This document shows positions 31,677 through 43,800 of a stretch of 64,000 nt of DNA, piece after piece. The notes beneath the pieces were generated by a model. It ran no database searches, was not told where the DNA came from, and saw nothing but the letters and a program-made list of their open reading frames with translations. This stretch comes from Protonemura montana. Taxonomy: Eukaryota; Arthropoda; Insecta; Plecoptera; Nemouridae. The position numbers and the translations under genes are program-made. The first letter of the stretch is position 1, and each line of letters begins with the position of its first letter. The stretch spans positions 10,893,001 to 10,957,000 of the forward strand of contig OX387610.1 in the NCBI GenBank assembly GCA_947568835.1, written 5' to 3'.

Positions 31677-34600
31677 GACTCTGGTGCCGGTGTGGTTGCT
31701 GAGCACCCATGGACTGGGTTGTACGAGGGTTTTCTTAGGGCTTGACCACGGAGTTGGATCTTTTTGACATGGACCCAAACACACCCTGAAATTGTCGGCT
31801 GAAATTGGCATCTTTGAGTCGTGGACGAATTTGAATCTAAAATGCTTCTGGTTCCTTCAATGGGTTATGGTAGACTCCTTTGTATTTGAATACCCTCTGA
31901 GATGGTTGACGGTAATGGGCTTCTTGTCTAGATTGTAATGCACGGGCTAATTTTGTAGCCGAATTGGAATTGCAAGTGCCTCGAGTGAATCTGGTTCATT
32001 GGAAGGTATTCATTTAAAGTTGGGAACATTTTAGAGCGGGAATTTCTCCTGGAAACTTTTGGCAGAAGTCGAAAGCTCACAAAGGTGATGTCCACCGTTT
32101 GGTAAACTATTTCGGTAAGCTTTGCGTAGAACGAGTCGCATATGGCGATCGCATACTTTAGAGTTGATGCCTTTCTGGGTTGGGTCTTTAAAGATGACAA
32201 ACAGACAGTCTTTCAGAAACGTATTCCGTCCTAACCTACGATTATATTGGCTGATTATAATGTCAAGTTGGTCCTAAGAAGGTAGATTGATAGAGAAGGA
32301 AATCATGTGTCTTAACAATTCAAAGGCCTTGCAAGAGTTGAGATCAGTTGATTTTGAATGAATTACATGCAATTTTCTTGAAAAAATAGATGAGAGATAT
32401 ATAAAAATAACAAATTACGGTAGCGAGAATAGAAACTACATAACTTACAGCCTTCGTTTTGAGATAGGAAAATTTTGCTCCACTAGCAGCTTTCAAAACT
32501 TAAGCCTTGCGTGCAACCCAGAAGTCCTTTGTCTTTCCCAGCGACTTGAAACAAACCTGTCAGTGTCAGCCACTGCTTGGCTATTACATGTATTAATATT
32601 CAATAGTGCAATAGTGTGACTACTAGAGCTTGCCGCATTTCTACGCCACTCGATTTTTCCCCGAATCTGAAATTAATTTGAAAAAAAAACGGCAACTTTT
32701 GGGAAGCTGCGATGCCTTAGAGTTTTGGGACCCAGAATGCGAAGGCCCAGTATTTTGCTAGCATGGAATCTATGGTAGTCGAGGTTACGATAAACTGAAT
32801 AGAATAATGTTCTTCTAGGCCCGCTCGAAAAGGGAAAATACGAGTACAGAGTTTTTTTAGATACAGGATTTAAGGTAGACATGTACAACTTACATTGTTG
32901 CAATAATATACTTCCATTGTACAAACTATTTAACAAGCGCACATCAGTGAAGGCTTCGGCCAGAGCCAGTTTGATAATCAGCAAGTAAAACAAACTTTGG
33001 GGTAAAACAATCTTAAGTTGAGAGAATGTCGAGTCTTGCCTTTCGTTGGATTTTGTTAAACAAACTTTTGAAAGTATCCTGGGCTGATGTCAGCAGGGAA
33101 AACCTCAAAAAAGAAAGTTATTATTCTCTTAAAGGGCCCTTTTTTGCAGCGCACAAAACTCTGAAATCAAGTTTTAAAATGTCGTGCCCTGGCAATACCT
33201 AGGTTGTTCGGCCGCCATGTTGGAGTTGGTTTTTTTTACAGTCCCTTGATCATAGAACTTTTTTCAACTGCATTCCAAGCAAAAGGCAAGTTGATTTGAA
33301 AAAAATCATGGATTCAAGGTCATTTTCTTTGAATGGAATAAGTTACCATGAAGTCGATGCAAATTAGGAGTGTTACCCTGCTGAGAACCAAACTGGCTGT
33401 GGCTGGAGAAAATTCTGACTAATGTCACGTCTGTGTTTGCATTTTTAGCCAGTTTTCGAAAAGATTTGCTCAGCCTACAAGAACGAAGCAATCCGTCCTA
33501 TAATGTTACGTTTCAATCACACTTTGCTCACTCTTTGAACAAGTTTAGTGCCTCATTAATATTAATTTAGTAATTTTATCTGCTCATTTCTCGTTAGTTA
33601 TGAATTTAGTGCATCAATGTGATCACATTAAATAGTGCAAAGCACAAGATATGTTTGCATGGAAGATATGACAAATAATATGTTGAAATTAGTGAGTATT
33701 TTTGCTGGTTATTGTGAAGAAAAAAAAACAGGCTATAAAATCCCATCTAGACGTTGAATATCGTTAAACGGTGGATGACTTTGTAAAAAATGTGGATAGC
33801 ATTGTTTTGCTCAAGCAAACTGATGATATCGAAAAGAGTTGATGTAGAAAACGAGCAAGAAAGTAAAGCAATAGCCTGGATGTTGGCACTGTAACAGCAA
33901 TAATTTGTGCACATCAACAGCACCATATGTTTTAGATGTAAAATAAATTGGAAGAAGATTGATAAGTTATTGATGTTGGGTGTACCTACTAAGGACGAAA
34001 TGTACAAACTTTTCGGCAGAAGTTCAACGAAACACACAGAAAATGTAAAATGTCTTGACACTAATTCCGTAAAAGAAAACAAGGTGCCATACCTTCTAAA
34101 GAAAGCCACTTGGATTATTTTACTACTTTTGGCCTCATGGTTAAAAAAAATAACAGAAAATGTCAGTCTTATCAGTGGGTATGGCTTCTTTTACTATTTC
34201 TTGACTGGATTTAAAATTTTATTAAAATAATTCGATGCTTTATTTGTGTTTAGGTACTAAATGTCTATAAAATAGGCTGACTTTGTTGCAGTAGCCTACC
34301 AACACAACAACACAATCTGTCCGTTTTCTCGTAACTAACTGTGATCTGTCACTCGAGTGTGTTTTTCCGTGTGTGTGTGTGTGTTTGTATTTTGTGTGTT
34401 GGCACCATTTGCTCATGAAACTCTTCCGTCCGAGCGAGCGAGGTCGCATACATATATGTCGGCTTATGCGAAACATGTTGACCTTCAATAAATCTAGTCA
34501 TTGAATGTAAAAAGTCAAAATGAGGTTAAGGGTCGAGGTTACAACAGAAAAGAGCTTCGATCTTGTAGGAAGTTGATCTTGATGAGGCAGTGATATACCA

Positions 34601-36250
34601 TTTGGTTGCGGGGACCGGTCGTTGACAAAGGAGGCTCAACATTTCCCTTTAAAAAATTTGACCGGTTCTGGGTCAGAAATTTGTATTTCGAGTCATATTC
34701 ATAGCGGATGACTCTCATGGAACCAGTAATTATTATTTCAGCCACACCGAATGTGGGAATGTCAGGAAATTTCCGTGAAACCTGAATTGATCCAAGTCTT
34801 TATCAAACCAAATCGTCTTGGTATTGACATTGATATTCACATCGAGTAAATAGTAGGCTCTATTCAGAAGTAGTTTAAATGTTTTGTTTTATTATTATTA
34901 AGAACATCAAGACCTTCTCAAACTCAAACTAGATCCCCACGAAAGATGGAGTTCACAATAATAAAACAATGTGCTCATTGCAAGCATTTGAAAATTGTAC
35001 CAGATATTTCAGTCTAGATCTTGTTTTGAGCTTTGAGCCCTTTTGCTGAAGGACCCTGTCCTCCCAAATACGATACGTTTAAAGTAATTTAACAAAGGGA
35101 AATGTAGGTCAATTGAAAAGGTGAAATTCAAGTGTTGAGTCCCGAAAAATGTAGTCTGTACGCTTTGTAACAGCGCCCAAAGATTTTGGAAATTCCAAGT
35201 AAGATATAATGAAAAGCTTTAGAACCAAAGTAAAGTGGCCAAAAAGGCTGCACGATCGGATGTTGTAAAATTGGCCTTTAACCTCCTCTAAGACGGACGT
35301 GTGTTTTTATTAATTATTGTGTATCTCAACCTCTTCCCGCTTGGTCAAGACTAGGATGCACAAAGAAAAGTGTGGAAAATTAGATTTTCACTCACTGAGA
35401 ATTCAAGAAGTGATACGGCAACGGGTTCATCCTTTTAAAGACTCATAATAACTTTTTTACATTTCATTTATGTGTCTCAGAATAAAGCACAAGCCATTCC
35501 TTCCACAAGCCATTCCTTCCTCGCATCTAGCATATTTAGCATTCTTCGCTAGAATTTGAGAAGATTCATTTGCAATTTCCTAGCCTATGTGATTTCAGTT
35601 GGGTCCAGTCTACTCAGCATGAAGGGCATCACAAGGGGCGAGTAATCTGTACCATCAAAACCTGCCGGCTTGCCCGTTGCTGACGAGAGTCGAGCTCGCG
35701 ACTTCAGCCCGTGAAACCCAAAGGACTTTTAAGGTCGAAGTTAGACCAATGAGGCCGCTGTTGATGCCAGACCCAGTACGCAAGACAAGGTCACGGGGTT
35801 AAACTAGGCTCTACTGTACCACTGATTACATTCAATTTTAAAGCCTTGTCTTTGCAATGATCTCTTGAATCATTTCAAATTGTTAGTTGTTACCATTGTA
35901 AATGTATACCAAGCCATCATTCAACTCCCCCACGTAATACCACTAGTACCCAAGTGGACTGGTACTATCGGGTACCTGAGTCCGAATCCTGCAACAGCTG
36001 ATTCGATATTTTCCTGCTACTCTTTCAAAAGCTAGCATCATTGGCAGCCTCCCCCAATTCTAGAGCAATACCGGGTGTCCCAAAAAGCGTATACACAGTT
36101 GAAAAAATAAATTTTACAATTAAAATTGTATACATTTTTTTGAAACACTCTGTGGTTATAGCAGAAGAAATATAGCTGTATTGAAAGGAGTGAGCAAATC
36201 TGTGTTTGTAAACCAGTTGTTAAGTTCTTAAAGTTGACTCCGATTTGCTT
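31677..36250. other. FOXJ1 3' flank and gene desert
   Basis: No open frame with a recognisable domain on either strand. A 107-codon plus frame at 33907-34230 ends in a hydrophobic stretch but has no supporting features. A (gt)n run lies at about 34369-34386, and a 16-bp direct duplication (acaagccattccttcc) near 35490-35521. A tRNA-like fragment is listed separately. Confidence 0.45.
35680..35760 (-). repeat. tRNA-derived SINE fragment (probable)
   Basis: On the minus strand 'ggcctcattggtctaacttcg' resembles a tRNA D-arm/A box. About 45 bp on, 'gcgagctcgactctcg' resembles a B box (GGTTCGANTCC). No complete cloverleaf could be drawn, so this is read as a degraded tRNA-derived repeat rather than a tRNA gene. 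Confidence 0.4.
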
Positions 36251-36519
36251 CTATGTTATTTTTCTTGAGTCAAGAACACCACACAATGAAATACCCCGTT
36301 GACGTTGGGCGACTCAATCACCAGACTATCTATTTGGCGGCAAGCTCCGTGAGTGAAATCACAACTGTGCGGTGGGTGGCTGCAGTGGGACTATGCGCTC
36401 GGTGGGTGCCCGCTTGCCGAGGCTACTGTACTGGTAATCAGTTTGCGTGAAACCTTCTTGCGAATAGCAGTGTGGTACGGTACTTCATCTCATGTTTGTG
36501 CTTTTTGTCCTTACAGTTG

Positions 36520-36670
36520 TCGTTTTTTGGATATGCTCTGCATTGAAGAGGTTTGCTAAACATCATTCTCCTGAAGATGACGATCCGTGCCTCGTCGAAA
36601 CGTCGAGACGTGAGACCCATCCGAAGGCCGCAAACCTTTTCAATGCAGAGCATATCCGAAAAACACATTA
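36520..36670. repeat. Inverted repeat with hammerhead-like core
   Basis: Arms 'tttttggatatgctctgcattgaagaggtttgc' (about 36524-36556) and its reverse complement at about 36630-36664 enclose about 74 nt. The loop contains ctgaaga, a 5-bp helix (gacga/tcgtc), then gaaac and a second small hairpin (acgt..acgt). The order matches a hammerhead ribozyme core (CUGANGA, helix II, GAAA). However, there is a bulged T in helix II, and the base at the cleavage position would be G, which is not cleavable. Confidence 0.4.
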
Positions 36671-36858
36671 TAACATCAAACCATGGCTCTGAAAACCACC
36701 ACACAACTAATTGTCGTTTTATTGGTAAGCTGACTGCAGTATGATGAGGAAACATTGTTGTGTGAACCAGTACTCGAATGTTTCGGGCAACACGAACTTG
36801 ATATCTCTTTTCATCGGCTAGCTTGAGCACATTTTTATCTTTATCTCTCTGTGTAATA

Positions 36859-38692
36859 GTCAGGAAGCAGAAATCTAATTTTTAAAAGATCTCGAGCTAG
36901 AGAGTACAAGCTGGCAACACCCCTAGTTTTGTGCAGTAGGATGTCCTGGATCACTTTAGGGCGGTTGCCAAGCTGGTAAGTTTCTTGGGGCGCGTGGTCA
37001 AAGAGGGTGTGCGCCCCCGCACTTGAGAAAATATATCTTCTAAAACAAACGTTGCACGACCAAAAGTTGTTCCCAAATCCTTCCTCGCATCCAGCACTTT
37101 TAAAATTAAAAAAATTAAAAACTAAATAAAGAAAAATTGTTTATATTTTCAAATTTTTTTTTTTAATAGTAAAAAAAACAAAACGGATAGATTAGGTGAG
37201 GTAAGGTTGGGTTAGGTAAGTTGGGCTGGGTTAGTAAGGTAAGGTGAGGTAAGGTAAGATCAAGATTGTAATTTTCCAAAAAAAAAACATTTCAAAAATC
37301 TTTCAAAGTATTTTTATTTTTTAAAAACTTCCTAAAAATATTTTTTTTTGTTTTAATTAAAATTAACAACATTTTTCAAAATTAAAATAATTCAACCAAA
37401 TTTTTTTCTGAAAGATTTTCAAAAAAATTTACAAAAAATTCCAAAAAAGTTAGGTTAGGTAAGGTAAGGTGAGGTTAGGTTAGGTTAGGTTAGGGTGGGT
37501 TAGGTAAGTTGGGCTGGGTTAGTAAGGTTAGGTTAGGTTACAATGTTAATAAAAAATCAAAAAAAATCGAAAAATTCTGCAAAAATTTTCAAATTTTCAA
37601 AAGTATTTTCGAAAGTTTGTTTTTTAAAAACTTTCCAAAAATAACAAAAAATTATAAATTGAAATTATTTTTTAAATTAAAAAAAAAAATCAATAAAGAT
37701 AGGTTGGGTTAGGTTAGGTTATGTAAGGTTAGGTTAAATCAGGTGAGGTTAGGTTGGGTTAGGTAAGTTGTGCTGGGTTAGTTAAGTTAGTTAAGGTTGC
37801 GTTAGAATAATCATTTCACAAAAAAAAAATTTTTTCAGTTAAATTTACAAGTTTTTTTTAATTTATATATTTAGAGGTTTCTCGAATTATTTTCAAAAAA
37901 AATTTACAAAAAAATTAAAAAAAGGTGAGGTTGGGTTAGAGTTTTTTTTGGTTAGGTTAAAATTCGTTTGGTTAGTCTTCGTTAGGTCAGGTAAGGTTAG
38001 GTTTGGTTAGGTAGGGCAGGGTAAGGAAGGTTAGGGTAAAAAAGGCTAGGTGTAGAGTGGTTTGCAATAAAAAAAAAAAAAAAATTGAAAGGTTTTCAAA
38101 ATTAAAATTTTATTTAAAAAAAAAAAACATTTAAAGATAATTTTAAAAAATCTAAAAAAATTAGAATTTTTTGAATTTTTTTTAGCTTAGGTACTTAAAA
38201 AAAATTCATATACTTAAAATTTGTTTCAAAATATAAAAAAAAAAAATATACATATATATATATAAATGATAAAAATTAAGTTTTGCTAATAAAACAGAAT
38301 CTTACGAAGATTTGCAGGAAAAACTTTGATCCTATCTGGAAGTTTTTACAAAAACTTGCGTTAGTTTGCAGTTATTGATATAAAATAATAACAATAATAA
38401 TGATGATAATAATGACAAAACAATGATAATAAAAGTGCAGGATATGAGGAAGGATTTGGAAAAAAATGTTGTCGTGATACATTTGTTTTAGAAGATATAT
38501 ATTCTCAAGTGCGGGGGCTCGCGCAGCCTATTTGACCATACGCCCCGGGCGCCCCAGGAATTTCTCGGCTCGGCAACCGGCCTAAAGTGGTTCAGGACAT
38601 CCTACCCCACAAAATGAGGGGTGTTGCCTGCTTGTACTCTCTAGCTCGAGATCTTTCATTTCTAGACTTCTTTTAAAATATTGCTTCCTGAC
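36859..38692. mobile_element. Foldback element with long inverted arms and telomere-like core
   Basis: Left arm 36859-37101 and right arm 38431-38692 are inverted copies of each other: gtcaggaagca.../...tgcttcctgac at the tips, with shared blocks such as 'gatctcgagctagagagtac' and 'cccccgcacttgag'. The arms are roughly 80% alike by eye. The 1.3-kb core alternates degenerate GGTTA/TTAGG-type runs with A/T-rich runs. It contains a larger repeated phrase (gggttaggtaagttg.gctgggttag) near 37215, 37500 and 37757. It has no credible coding frame. Flanks at both tips carry TA, so a TA target duplication is possible but not certain. Confidence 0.85.
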
Positions 38693-38807
38693 TATAAACT
38701 TGAGGTTCAAACTGTAAGGAAGTGCTGTCATTTTCACACTGCTGAGAAACCATGGGACACGATCGTGAGCGGCACCAGACCGACAGCCTCGTCAAGCAGG
38801 CATCCAT

Positions 38808-39238
38808 TATTATTATTTGTGGTGTTTAACAACGCACTGTTTTGACAACTGGCCATGCGGCACTGGTCTAATGGCGTCGGTGAATGAGTGAATGATGATG
38901 ATGAACCTAACCTAGCCTAGAAGGGAGGAGGGGAAACCCGGTGCCGGCACGTAGCCTACTCCTGTCAAAGAGCACCAAGGGGACCACTGGCTTCACGTCC
39001 TTTCCGAAGGACGGTACAACTCGAACAGCAGGATTCCTCCACAAACCCATGCTGTCAAGAGGTTGATAAGCAAGGCGAATGAAGTTGCTGTACTAACTAT
39101 CATCCCTCCAACCTCTCTCCCGAACAGAACTGGTCATATGTATGATGGTCACCCATTCAATACCTAACTCAGAGCAGTGTTGCTTAACTTCGGTGATCTA
39201 ACGAGAACCGGTGTTTCCAACACGCCAAACCGTTCGGT
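38808..39238 (-). repeat. 5S-derived SINE, full length with 12-bp target duplication
   Basis: This is a complete copy, tail (ttatta..tttgtggtgtttaac) to head (ccaacacgccaaaccgttcggt). It is bounded by identical direct repeats gcaggcatccat at 38796-38807 and 39239-39250, direct evidence of insertion by target-primed reverse transcription. Confidence 0.95.
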
Positions 39239-39839
39239 GCAGGCATCCATCGAGCACCCAGTCGTGAATCACTCACAAAGCAGTCCGCCAAATAAAAAAT
39301 AGGCAATTCGTTCGTCCCATGATTTTTAAGATTTTTTACAGGATATTTTATTAATTGAAGTTCTTGAAACCACAAGCGGGTCTTAGAGATCAAATCAAAG
39401 ATTTCCTTAAAAAAAAATACTTTTATTTGGGTCTGACATTTGCAGTTCAAAAATAGTTTTTTTGGTAGCATAACTAAAGTTAATGGAAACTGAGGAACAA
39501 ATCAACTACAACAATAAACTGGGATAAATAACTGGTAAAAAAAAAAAAAGAATTAGACCAGCTTTGAACAAAGTTTCTCGGCATGAAGCGTTACAACAAC
39601 AAAGCAGGTTTCATGGAATTTATGAGAAAATTTCAAACGAAAACGAAATTACGTATAAATTGTAATAAAAATAAAAAAAAAAGCTTTATGAGCTTGGTGA
39701 TATGTTTCTATAAAATCTAAAAAAAATCTCTGATAAGACTCTAGAGACGTATTCAAATGCTTTAATATGTTACTGAAAACGCCCGTCGTAGAATATTTCA
39801 TACGATTAATTTTTGTCGCTCAAAAAATGTAATGTTGGC

Positions 39840-40110
39840 AGAGTTGGATGCACTGGGCCTCGTAAGATCGACAAAGTTAAGCAACACTGTGCTTGATGAG
39901 GCATCGAATGGGTGACTACTGGCCACTCATCTGTTTGGGAGAGAGGTTGTAGGGATTGAAGTTGAGCACAACAACTTGCTAAACGAAGTTACCCTATCGA
40001 ATCATCATAACCTACCAACAGCACGGAGATCTGTTTTGAAAACTGGTCTAATGGCGTCGGTGAAAGAGTGGATAATGGCACTCTTGCGAAGGTCAGCACG
40101 ACTCGAACAA
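39840..40110 (+). repeat. 5S-derived SINE, rearranged
   Basis: A diverged head (gatcgacaaagttaagcaacactgtg...atcgaatgggtgac) is followed by the 'gggagagaggttg' body. A tail segment (aactggtctaatggcgtcggtgaa) then appears in the opposite orientation, so the copy has been internally rearranged or two copies are fused. Confidence 0.75.
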
Positions 40111-40842
40111 ACCAACATAGCTGCTAATCAGAAACTTTGACAAAGTTTCTTTGGCAAAGTCAGGAAACTGTAATGTGAAATTGTCACTGCTGCAAAAACA
40201 CAAAACATCTGTTCTAAACAAAATTGCACATCCAGTAAACTGATTTAAAACCTATCCTAGACAATGACATCAAAAATGTAAAGCTCTGATAATGAATATC
40301 ATTAATTATTTTTCGAATGTTTTAAGTCCCACGGTTGATAAGAGATGTCCAGCATTCAGAATACGTTCTTTCAATGATTGGTTTGATATTATCAAAAAGA
40401 CTTGGCCCAACATTTTGGCAGACTTCCCTCTTTTTTCTTCAGGGCAAGACTTTCAATGGAGAGCAAACTAAGCTCAACTTTATCACCAACAACCATTTTT
40501 CTTACTTTTCAATCATTCTCAAAATAAACAAATAGGTTTATAGGAGAATCCCATTCTCATAGCAAAAAGCATAAAACTTAGAAGCCAGTCTTTGAATCAA
40601 TAACAGTCTGTTGGCCAGCTCTGCACTTTTCACACGTGTTACACAACGTCGTTCAAGTAATCCAGAGTCTGTTTGGTATCGAAAGTTTTTGCTAGCCTTG
40701 CCAGTTTCAAAAGTTCCCACACTAACTCACACAGGCTCTGTATGCATAGTGTAATATATGACCCGTTGTCATTACTAGAACATTGCTCGAAGAAGTGAAC
40801 ACTGCACCAAAACTAATTTAAAGCTGGCAGTTTTGCCACACC
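40111..40842. other. NTHL1 3' flank, no gene seen
   Basis: A/T-rich sequence downstream of the NTHL1 stop. No conserved frame or repeat boundary was recognised. Confidence 0.4.
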
Positions 40843-43800
40843 TTATTCCATCTCGTAGTACAAAGTCAAAGGCGCTGATGGACACATGACCTTGGCTGCG
40901 TTGAGGCACTCGTCGCAGTTAGGATCGCGGGCTGTACACGTCTGCTGTCCGAACCCGACGAGAAGCTCGTTGATTTCGGGCCAGTACGAGCGAGGAAGCC
41001 ACGACTCGAGCGCAAGCCGGGTGCGCTCGGGCTCCCAGGTGTGCGCCCAGCCGAGACGGTTGGCGACACGGTGAACGAAGCTTCCGACCCCTGCGACACG
41101 ATAAGCCAGACGTTTCGATGACTAATTTCGCTTACAGGGTTAAACATGGAATTTATATTAGCTTGCTGACTAATTTTAGCAGCAGATCCTATTAAGGTTT
41201 ACCCACAATTTACGTAGCAATAAGTATAAGAACTAACACAGCGACACAGAGAATTTAACGGTCACCGGGCACCTTGTATTTCGAATCTGAATCATTTAAG
41301 ACATAAGGACGTCACATAAATAGTTGGATTCTTCGAACATTGTAAAAAGCTATTTGTATACCCGTTGAGTCAATTGTAGGCAGTGCCATATGATAACCAA
41401 TATGATGGTTTTTAGACTCATGTCTACTTGATTAATCCTTAGCACTGCCCTAACCCTTGAAGAAGTAACTAGTACATGTTACGAAACGTCGGGAAATTTA
41501 GTGGCCCTTTACTTAGCATTCAAAACCCATTTCAAATAGTTTTTCTTATATGATAACCAAGTTTATGATACTTTTGACCTATGCTTGTGCTTATTGCTAT
41601 GTTAATTGTAAATAATCCTTTAGAATTGATACACATCAACTCTACTTTTCAAAGTGACACAAAAAGTGGCTTCAGCTTTTTCATTGCAAGCAAACTGTTT
41701 GACATGAAGTTTGACATGTTAGGTATATATATGCTATGTCGAAGCCCTATGTACCTATGCCTGTGATCTGTCCCCATGCGACACTCATGCAGATGTGGGC
41801 CATCTTGGGGCCGACTCCCGGCAGGCTGACCAATCCCTGGAAGGTGTTGGGGATGTCGTCTTTGAACTTTTCGCGTAGCAACGTGGTGGCACGCAATACT
41901 TGCCGTGCCTTAGTCTGGAACGGAAACGTCGTGGTGTTCACATTTGCCTCCAAGGTTTGGCTAGCTTGGTGGTGTGTTGGTTTCGGTTGTAAACAAGGTA
42001 GAATTGCTTTAAGGAGCTGTATTTAAACAATGGTATGTAAGAAGATAGCATATAGAGTTGTATTGTATTGTATGTATTGCTAATGAAAAGATTCTAAACT
42101 GAATTTATTTTGGGTATAAGTAAGTTGTGTTTCTTGTTGAAAGCCATGCCTGCAGCTGAACATCAACAAGAGTTGAAAACAAAGTTATAGGAATGGTTTG
42201 GCTTTGATAGAATTCAGTGCAGGGCAGTAATATATTTTGCGACATTTAGCTCACATAGCAAAAGTAAATAATTTATGTTTGTAATCTCTGTATTTGTTAA
42301 AAATTGAAGAATCCTCATTCAAGTCAAATAATAACGGATGTTAACGTTACCCTCCAGAAGGTGACTGGTGCGATAAGCTTGCCGATGGTTTCCTCATCTG
42401 TCTTTAGGATCTGGCCAATGGTGAGTCCATGCTTTCGCAGTCGCGTCATCGCTGTATGGTTAATTTCGTCTCGTGTCTTGCTTGACAGCAGCAGCGACAC
42501 AAATGTCTGGTAGCGAGACACCTGGAGATGAGAGTTAATGTTACATTTTACTGCAGATTTGTTGTTTTATCGAAGACTCGTGTGTCCAAATAAACAATTC
42601 AAAAAGCTTTGTTTATAGGATAAGATCATTTATCAGTAGGCTTATATTTTGATTCTTCTTTCACACATTTTCTAAATTGTAAATGACTTAACCTGGTCAA
42701 TGGAATGACAATTCTTTTCAATCCAGATAAGAACTCTGTGTCTTAGGATTTGAAAATTGTTGGGATAATTTATAATGCAAGATTTATTCCAGTATTGCTC
42801 TAAGGGCAGTAATTAACGTCAACTAGTCAATCTTCATGAGAGAATGAGAAAGTGTCATTATTCTGATAAGATTTTGTGGGTAGGTACCTTCCTTACATGT
42901 CAATGTTGCAAGGGCTTGGAAAGTCACTTCCATGAAACATTTTCTTGCTAAGTAGTAAGAAAATTGCTGTCCCCTACAAAAAATCATGTAAATAATTAGA
43001 CATCTTGTTATGCACAAGTCTTATGTATGTATGTTGCAAAATTCCTGTAGGCAGGTGGTTTAACATACCTTAAGGTTTTCGCCTTGATCCATCCACTGGT
43101 AGCATCCCATGACATCGATGGGCGCATTCCGCTCCTTTCGCATTTTACGTATGTTATCCATTACTTCAACCCAGTTCGGAGGCTCCCACAAAGCGTTCTT
43201 GCCATTGAAAAGTTCAAGTTTGATTGACGGAGTAGTAGACGATCTCAACAATTTCTTTTTGGTGGAGTCATTTTCTTGCTCTTCATAGACAACTTTTACA
43301 TGATTTCGCTTTGATCTACGAATTGGCTCGAGTTTTATATCGCTATTAACAGTTGCTTTTAATAATAAAGAAGTATCTTTGCTTTCACTTTTCACTGCTT
43401 TTAAAACTGCTCCAGTAATGGAATCTGGTATTTCTTTCGAAAATTTTGGCTCAAGTTTTATTTTGGAATTCAGGAGGCAGTCGGTAAGCAATACATATGG
43501 GTACTTCGTTATATTTTCATGTTCTTTTTTCACGGTATTCAAATCCAACGTTGTAATAGGACCTAAAACATCTAGCGGCTGTAGCTCCTGTTTTACTTTG
43601 CGATTCAAGCAGTCATCAAGTAAAACGTAAGGCTGACTTATTCCATTTTCCGGTTCATTCTTTACAATATTCAAATCTACTGTTATTTTCTCTACATTGG
43701 ATTCACTAGTTGTTTCTATCGGTTCAATTTTCACTTTAGCAAGATCAAATTGACATCCGTTGTCATCTGCTAAAGCACTTACAGAAGCTGTCCCATACAG

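Noticed and set aside
31229-31710. Long minus-strand frames opposite the last FOXJ1 exon (146 and 113 codons)
   Set aside because: They are antisense shadows of a GC-rich coding exon, and one extends into SINE sequence.
37180-38060. A true chromosome end or telomere array
   Set aside because: The TTAGG-type repeats are degenerate, interrupted by A/T-rich runs, enclosed by inverted arms and continued by ordinary sequence on both sides.
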